Assembly (NCBI GenBank): GCA_021779695.1
Contig: JAJYAE010000050.1
Span: forward strand, 1 to 18,296
DNA from: Acidobacteriota bacterium
GTDB taxonomy: Bacteria; Acidobacteriota; Terriglobia; Terriglobales; Acidobacteriaceae
DNA length: 18,296 nt
Direction of reading: 5' to 3'
Part shown: piece after piece, positions 15,866 through 18,296 of the stretch
Position numbering within the stretch: position 1 is the first letter of the stretch
Layout: each line of letters begins with the position of its first letter
Notes under the pieces: model-generated
Seen by the model: the letters and a program-made list of their open reading frames with translations, nothing else
Told to the model about the DNA's origin: nothing
Databases searched by the model: none
Translations under genes and position numbers: made by a program

Positions 15866-16172
15866 CTCGTTGAGACCAGAAACCTGCTCACATCACCGTA
15901 ACAGTTTTATGGGCAATCTGGCCAAGTGGATGTGAGCTACGGCACACAACACAGGGCCCATTTCTCCCCATTCATCCCACGTTGTGAACCATTCGCTGCA
16001 TTTCCACAACTTGCCATCTAAACACGCCTTCGTGCGCCCGCACAACCTTCTCGACCCTCCATCTTTTGATAGAAGACAAATCATCCCCCAAACCTGCTAC
16101 TGTCAGAACATTCCAGCGCATTTCTTCCCCGCCAATGCGCAGGAACAACAGGCCCCCGGAGAGTCTCGCACC
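15866..16172. promoter_or_regulatory. Divergent spacer between nuoA and multihaem cytochrome gene
   Basis: These 307 bp must hold the start signals for the nuo operon (leftwards) and the cytochrome gene (rightwards). I found no convincing -35/-10 pair on either strand. What stands out is the hexamer CACAAC at 15945-15950, 16005-16010 and 16041-16046, plus its complement GTTGTG at 15981-15986. The start-to-start spacings are 36, 24 and 36 bp. The 15981 and 16005 copies form an imperfect inverted repeat, GTTGTGAA/TTCCACAAC. A perfect palindrome, GTGCG-CC-CGCAC, lies at 16032-16043. GGAGAG at 16158-16163 is the ribosome site of the cytochrome gene. No credible small gene is present. Confidence 0.5.
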
Positions 16173-18296
16173 ATGTACCACGGAGCACGGCACAACCTCA
16201 TTTCCGCCCTACCTCTGTTCATTTCTCTTGCGCTCACTCCTCTTGCCCGCGCCGCCTCCGGACCCGCCGCGCCCGCATCTCCGGCTCCAACCACCACTCC
16301 CGCAAACCAGCCCCTGGCCGATTACGCCACCCACGTTCCCGTCACCGGCCCCACCACCCAATTCCACGACTCCGTCACCGTTCGCTACAACTACGCCTTT
16401 GGCAAAGACACCCCGTTCCTGCCCTCCAACGCCACCTCAGCCAACGGACAATTCCTCAGCCCCAAGAGCTTCTACACCGCCGAGTACTGCGGTCACTGCC
16501 ACCAGCAGGCCTACGCCGAGTGGCGTCAGTCCGTGCACTCCAACGCCTTCCGCAATCCCTGGTACCTGAAGAACGTCGACATGCTCATCGACGAAAAAGG
16601 CGTCCAGTACTCCCGCCACTGCGAAGGCTGCCACAATCCCGTCGCGCTGCTCTCTGGCGATCTCTCCCAGGGCATGCCCAAAAAGCGCCCCTTTGAGAAT
16701 GAAGGCGTCACCTGCTCCACCTGCCACTCCATCCAGGCCGTCGATACCACCGGCACCGGCAGCTACGTCATGGGCATCCCAGCTGTCCTCGTTGACGCCA
16801 GCGGCAAGCCCATCCCCGGCCCCGTCCCCGACTCCGAAATCCTCGCGCACCTTGACCGCCACTCCCAGGCCGTCATGCGCCCTATCTACAAAACGCCCGA
16901 GTTCTGTGCCTCCTGCCACAAGGCCGCCATCCCCCACACCATGGACGACTACAAGTGGCTCCGCGCCTTCACCGTCTATGACGAATGGCAGGGCTCCAGC
17001 TTCGCCAAACAGTCCCCGCTGCCCTTCTATCGCAAAGACGTCGTCTCTACATGCGAAACCTGCCACATGAAGGCAACGCCTACCATCGACGGCGTCTCCG
17101 AGCCCGGCGCCAAAGACGGCCAGTTCCGCAACCACCGCTGGGTCGGCGGCAACTCCCTCATGCCCGCCTACTACCACTACGACGAACAGGCGCAGAAGCT
17201 CGTTGACTTCCTCCAGCACGGCTTCGACGGCAAGGGCGCCCTCAACGTTGACATCTTCGCCCTCGAAAACGAGTCCGCCGAGGCCACCCCGAAAGATCAG
17301 GTCCTCATCGCGCCTCTCGGCCTCACCAGCTTCTCCCTCGCGCCCGGCGCCACCCTCGTCGCAGACGTCGTCATCCAGAACAAAGGCATCGGCCATTCCC
17401 TCATCCCCGAGCAGCGCGACTTCTACGAGGCATGGGTGGACTTCACCGTCAAGGATACTTCCGGCAAAACCCTCGCCGAGAGCGGCTTCCTCCAGCCCGA
17501 CGGCAACCTCGACCCCTCCGCCCATTCCTTCACCAGCCGCCTCATCAATAAAGAGGGCAGCCTCAACGACATCCACCAGATCTGGCACAACCGCGTCCTC
17601 GCCTACAACAACTCCATCCAGTCCGGCCGTTCCCAGCTTGTCCGCTATCGCTTCCGTCTGCCCAAAGACATCTCCGGCCACATCTCCATCACCGCCACCG
17701 TCAAGTACCGCCGCTTCAATCAGCACTTCATCGACTACGCCTTCGATCAGAAGCACTATCCCCAGCCCGTCATCGACATCGCTTCCGAAACGCGCACCTT
17801 CAACATCGGCCCCAACGCTCCCGTCAAGCCGGCTGCCGATGAAAACCCCGAATGGATGCGCTGGAACAACTACGGCATCGGCCTCCTCGATGCCCAGCAG
17901 TACCAGGACTCCGTCCACGCCTTCGAGCGCGTCGCCACCCTGCGCCCCGACTACGCCGACGCATACACCAACATGGCTGTCGTTGAAATCTCATGGGAGC
18001 GCTACACCGACGCCGGCGCCAATCTAGCCAAAGCCCTCAACCTGCTCCCCGGCGATCCCCGCGCCCTCTACTACCGCGCCCTCGTCGAGCGCAATGCAGG
18101 CCACGTCAAAGAAGCCATCGCTGACTTCCAGACCATGCTCGACAAATACCCCCGCGCCAAAGACGGCCTCCGCGAGCTCGGCTTCAGCTACTTCCAACTC
18201 CACGACTACGCCCACGCGCGCGACGCCTACCAGAAGCTCCAGGCCATCGACCCCGACGACCTCGCCGCGCACTACTCGCTCGCCATCATCTACCGC
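16173..18296 (+). CDS. Exported pentahaem cytochrome c with C-terminal TPR repeats, 3'-truncated by window edge
   Basis: The frame is open for 708 codons from the ATG (GGAGAG 9 nt upstream) to the window end without a stop. Residues 1-27 form a signal peptide with a hydrophobic core and a likely ALA/ARA-type cleavage site after Ala27, so it should act outside the cytoplasm. Five c-type haem motifs follow: CGHCH (106-110), CEGCH (150-154), CSTCH (181-185), CASCH (245-249) and CETCH (294-298). The first, with a nearby WRQSVH, is in the style of the cytochrome c554 family. Residues about 340-545 look beta-rich and unfamiliar. From about residue 558 there are at least four TPR-like 34-residue repeats and the start of a fifth. 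An electron-transfer role, with TPRs for partner binding, is inference; the partner and acceptor are unknown. It is divergent from nuoA and has no visible operon partner before the edge. Confidence 0.9.
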   Translation, partial: MYHGARHNLISALPLFISLALTPLARAASGPAAPASPAPTTTPANQPLADYATHVPVTGPTTQFHDSVTVRYNYAFGKDTPFLPSNATSANGQFLSPKSFYTAEYCGHCHQQAYAEWRQSVHSNAFRNPWYLKNVDMLIDEKGVQYSRHCEGCHNPVALLSGDLSQGMPKKRPFENEGVTCSTCHSIQAVDTTGTGSYVMGIPAVLVDASGKPIPGPVPDSEILAHLDRHSQAVMRPIYKTPEFCASCHKAAIPHTMDDYKWLRAFTVYDEWQGSSFAKQSPLPFYRKDVVSTCETCHMKATPTIDGVSEPGAKDGQFRNHRWVGGNSLMPAYYHYDEQAQKLVDFLQHGFDGKGALNVDIFALENESAEATPKDQVLIAPLGLTSFSLAPGATLVADVVIQNKGIGHSLIPEQRDFYEAWVDFTVKDTSGKTLAESGFLQPDGNLDPSAHSFTSRLINKEGSLNDIHQIWHNRVLAYNNSIQSGRSQLVRYRFRLPKDISGHISITATVKYRRFNQHFIDYAFDQKHYPQPVIDIASETRTFNIGPNAPVKPAADENPEWMRWNNYGIGLLDAQQYQDSVHAFERVATLRPDYADAYTNMAVVEISWERYTDAGANLAKALNLLPGDPRALYYRALVERNAGHVKEAIADFQTMLDKYPRAKDGLRELGFSYFQLHDYAHARDAYQKLQAIDPDDLAAHYSLAIIYR

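Noticed and set aside
15900..15960. Possible sigma70-like promoter for nuoA (TTGGCC with a downstream ATAAAA or TGTTAC)
   Set aside because: Spacings and hexamer matches are poor for every pairing tried, so no promoter is claimed.
15893..16193. Two short minus-strand frames (63 and 73 codons) in the nuoA upstream spacer
   Set aside because: Both have odd composition and no ribosome site, they overlap each other, and one runs into the cytochrome coding region. They are treated as chance frames in regulatory DNA.
16437..17918. 493-codon open frame on the minus strand
   Set aside because: It is the antisense shadow of the multihaem-TPR gene. The plus frame has a signal peptide, five CxxCH motifs, TPR repeats and a ribosome site, while the minus product is a Val/Gly/Asp-rich string without motifs.

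Overview
The window is GC-rich (roughly 60%) bacterial chromosome. It is packed with respiratory genes and shows no sign of a plasmid, prophage or insertion sequence. Codon choice strongly favours C in third positions. The gene set (a Bacillus-type sdhCAB with a cytochrome b558 anchor, a complex I cassette with two nuoM genes, and a secreted multihaem-cytochrome/TPR protein) fits best with Acidobacteriota, probably class Terriglobia (subdivision 1). That placement is an inference from family resemblance and was not checked by a search.

Layout. (1) 1-3189, plus strand: the end of sdhC (cut by the window edge), then sdhA and sdhB, encoding succinate:quinone oxidoreductase (complex II). A strong hairpin terminator with a UUCG loop follows at 3215-3247. 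(2) 3384-15865, minus strand: one long complex I operon, transcribed from right to left as nuoA-B-C-D-[238-bp gap]-I-H-J-K-L-M-M-N. Most junctions are 4-nt overlaps or spacings of a few bases, so it is probably one transcript that runs convergently towards sdh. (3) 15866-16172: the divergent spacer, where the nuo promoter and that of the next gene should lie. (4) 16173 to the window end, plus strand: a long open reading frame, cut by the edge, for an exported protein with five CxxCH haem motifs, a beta-rich middle and C-terminal TPR repeats. This gene has no stop codon in the window and is opposed by a long antisense shadow frame, so it is easy to miss.

How it works together. Complexes I and II both feed electrons into the quinone pool, and the exported multihaem protein may act further out in the envelope. 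The complex I locus has three unusual points. First, nuoE, nuoF and nuoG (the NADH-oxidising module) are absent between nuoD and nuoI, the place they normally occupy. Second, there are two different nuoM genes in tandem, giving four antiporter-like subunits (L, M, M, N) instead of three. Third, NuoL has about 25 extra residues in its C-terminal lateral-helix region, which is what an arm lengthened by one pump would need. This matches the described '2M' class of complex I, predicted to move an extra proton per cycle. The second NuoM has Leu where other pump subunits have the conserved TM7 lysine, so whether it pumps normally is open.

The gap where nuoEFG would lie holds a 230-bp segment bounded by inverted arrays of a 7-bp repeat. 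Inside it is the broken tail of a small helical-protein gene, which looks like the scar of a small mobile or cassette-like element. No tRNA, rRNA, CRISPR array or riboswitch was seen.
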